Part shown: piece after piece, positions 62,101 to 64,000 of the stretch
How positions within the stretch are numbered: position 1 is the stretch's first letter
How the letters are laid out: each line of letters opens with the position of its first letter
Origin: Daphnia pulex
Taxonomy: Eukaryota > Arthropoda > Branchiopoda > Diplostraca > Daphniidae
Direction: 5' to 3'
Length of the DNA stretch: 64,000 nt
NCBI RefSeq assembly: GCF_021134715.1
Contig: NC_060021.1
Location: 11,812,501-11,876,500, forward strand
Notes under the pieces: generated by a model
Database searches by the model: none
What the model saw: only the letters and a program-made list of their open reading frames with translations
What the model was told of the DNA's origin: nothing
Program-made: the position numbers and the translations under genes

Positions 62101-63800
62101 GCAGCAATTGGAAGAGATCCGCAAAACACGTTTGGCTCGCGTACTTTGCGACAATACCGATCTGATCCAGACCATCCAGACCTACCCACTCGTGTTGCCT
62201 GACCACGAAATGTGAGTTTAATATTATTAAAATCTAATTCCTGATTGATTTGACTGGTTTATACTGACTACATGTTTTCCATTTCTCAGCAATCCCCGAG
62301 TCAGTTGCAAATCTTCCATCATCCCGTATGTTGATCTGACCAAATGGGCCGATCCTCACAACTCGCACGTACCGGTAATAAAATTCTTTTCGTTTTTAAA
62401 ATGTTACAAATTATTCTTAACTAACTGTTTGTTCTGATTGTCAAATAGAAAACACCGACTCTAGTCCAACCCATACCCCACGGCCATCAAGCTGCTCACA
62501 CCGGTTCGGGTAATCCAAACAAGGACGGGATAACAGTCAATCAAGTGGCTATTCACATGCTGAGAGAAGCTTTGGGCAGTGGCGTCTACGCCGGCCAGTT
62601 TACCGGTCCTCATCGTTCGCCGCTGCATCCGCATTCCGGTAAAGTGAAGCCGACTCCGACTCGCCGTCCTGTCGTCCTCAGCCAAGAATACATCGACAAC
62701 CTCAACGCGCATCTCATTGGAGCCGGTATATCGTGTTCACAACAAATGTTAATCGGCTAATGGCATTGTTCAACTTTTCATTGTTTTGGGGGTTTGGCAG
62801 GTTTCCCGGGACTGAACGGTCTGTACAACATCCTCACTCACGTGCCCAACAATCTTTACAAAAGGACGGCCAATTCGAGCGACTTTTTCGGCGATTACGC
62901 TCCTTATGCGCCCAAACAGGCTGCCGAGTATCGTACAGACATGGACGAAGTCGTCGAAACGGCAATGCACGGCCCACTCAATTACAAGGACAAATTCGCC
63001 ATCAACAAGTTTGTTCCTATCGAGGTACTATTGATTCCTATTTCTAAAATTTACAAAGGCAATCTGAATGAAATGTTGAAATGGATTAGGGACCATACGG
63101 CAAATTCGATTTGCAAGACTTTGTCAACCTAGCCGAACATTTGATCAAAACCAGCAACCAATTACCTGTAGGAGCCAATCAAGTGAAAGAAGACGATCAC
63201 TTTGATGCAGATTCACCCAACCTTCTCAACAATGTGGGCACTGCCAACGCTCGTACCATTTCCAGTTCCACGACTAACAACCTGAAAAAGCCATCAGTCA
63301 CCACCGATAGGAAAGTGGGCAGTTATCGGAGTCGCAGTCGTAATGGTCGCACTAAACGAGCTGATAATAAGGAAAAGAATAAGAATGCCGATGAGGAGCT
63401 GGCAGATTCTTCGCTAGTGCCCCTCGACCTATCCAACTATTCGAAACCGTCACGATTGGACATTTTCTTACCCGAGTTCATAGTCGACCACGTTGAATCT
63501 TACGCAGCAACGCAAAATAATAAGAGCGCCGAGGTTGTCGATCAAGTCATCCATGCGGAAGAGAAACGAGCCGCCCAACATGAAAAAATCGAAGCAGACA
63601 TGCAGAAGGCGGTCGAAGCCATGAAAAACCTGGAAGATTCCTACAAGGTTTTGCACGAGCAGATCGAGGCGACACGAAAATTGTTTCCTGATGTTGACGA
63701 TCCGGCTCACAAAACATTGGATGACATCCTCTCCAACGCTTCCACTCCCAGGTCATCTGCTCTTGAGGGTGATTCACCATCGACTGCTGATGCTAGTTAA
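59148..63800 (+). CDS. Animal haem peroxidase PX4 with long C-terminal extension
   Basis: Exons: 59148-59434, 59530-59694, 59758-59949, 60014-60210, 60319-60495, 60605-60683, 60845-60996, 61073-61200, 61294-61407, 61469-62211, 62290-62374, 62449-62725, 62801-63024, 63090-63800, giving 1176 aa. The ATG has a good context (AAAATG) and starts a hydrophobic signal peptide, [19 protein letters not shown]. Peroxidase core ~100-770: WGQFMDHDF (Asp ~270, distal His ~271), [45 protein letters not shown] (proximal His ~524), TPHDIDLW. The GRDHG motif is changed to NREVG (609-613). Residues ~774-1176 have no counterpart in PX1-3: a His/Pro-rich link, a region with [20 protein letters not shown], a basic [11 protein letters not shown] stretch resembling a proprotein-convertase site, and a charged coiled coil near the C terminus. 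One donor is a weak GTCCGT (60211). Confidence 0.92.
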
Positions 63801-64000
63801 CTTAAATCATGACCTTTCGGCAGTCTTCAGTCATCAGCCCTGCTACATTAATCATATCATTCTTCAGTAATATACTCTATAGTCTATCAATTTTATATTA
63901 TAAACGTCTGCGTCTCTTCATCAGCTCGCGCATACGATTTTTCCATCTTCTACTAACTCTGATTGGGTTTGGTCAGGTTCCGTAGCTGTGCACTATATAC
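63801..64000 (+). other. 3' flank of PX4
   Basis: No canonical AATAAA was seen within the window. ATTATAAA-like sequence near 63897 is a possible variant signal, so the 3' untranslated region may extend past the window end. Confidence 0.4.

Noticed and set aside
1..64000. CRISPR array, prophage, insertion sequence or operon structure
   Set aside because: No regularly spaced repeats, integrase or transposase motifs; the spliced genes show the DNA is eukaryotic.

Overview
This window is eukaryotic genomic DNA. Genes are split by many short GT-AG introns (mostly 60-95 nt), coding exons are GC-richer than the AT-rich spacers, and there are no operons. Small introns, tandem gene families and arthropod-like proteins suggest a crustacean, most probably a branchiopod such as Daphnia. 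That organism call is an inference; no species-specific marker was recognised.

Layout. (1) About 3.75-9 kb, plus strand: two tandem KYAT3-type kynurenine/cysteine-conjugate aminotransferase genes with the same 11-exon structure. Copy 1 has a mitochondrial-type leader and copy 2 does not. (2) About 10-14.1 kb, plus: a Ral guanine-nucleotide exchange factor of the RGL/RalGDS family, with REM, CDC25-type GEF and RA domains. (3) About 15.2-16.3 kb, plus: an ARMC1 orthologue. (4) 16.3-18.2 kb: spacer with a tandem duplication of about 210 bp. (5) 18.2-44.6 kb, minus: three tandem secreted animal haem peroxidases (called PX1, PX2 and PX3 here), separated by gene-poor DNA. A His/Pro-rich exon of unknown function lies between PX2 and PX3. 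(6) 44.6-58.9 kb: 14 kb without a recognisable conserved gene, holding one long unexplained ORF, hairpins, poly-G tracts and a tRNA-like SINE-type sequence. (7) 59.0-63.8 kb, plus: a fourth peroxidase (PX4), oriented away from the array, with a TATA promoter and a C-terminal extension of about 400 residues.

Exon-intron structures were read by joining splice sites and checking phase across every junction. Six of the seven main conserved genes close from ATG to stop in one frame; PX3 lacks only its start exon. Peroxidase core exon lengths are multiples and sums of one ancestral set, so introns appear to have been lost precisely from an otherwise length-invariant core.

Functionally the genes are unrelated neighbours: tryptophan/kynurenine transamination, Ras-to-Ral signalling, mitochondrial organisation, and extracellular peroxidases of the chorion-peroxidase/peroxinectin class (matrix cross-linking or immunity). 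The most unusual observations are the PX4 C-terminal extension with its altered GRDHG motif, the exact exon-sum relation among the peroxidases, the gene-conversion-like patch and shared GC-AG intron in the aminotransferases, a perfect 28-bp palindrome in a PX3 intron, and the orphan His/Pro-rich exon.
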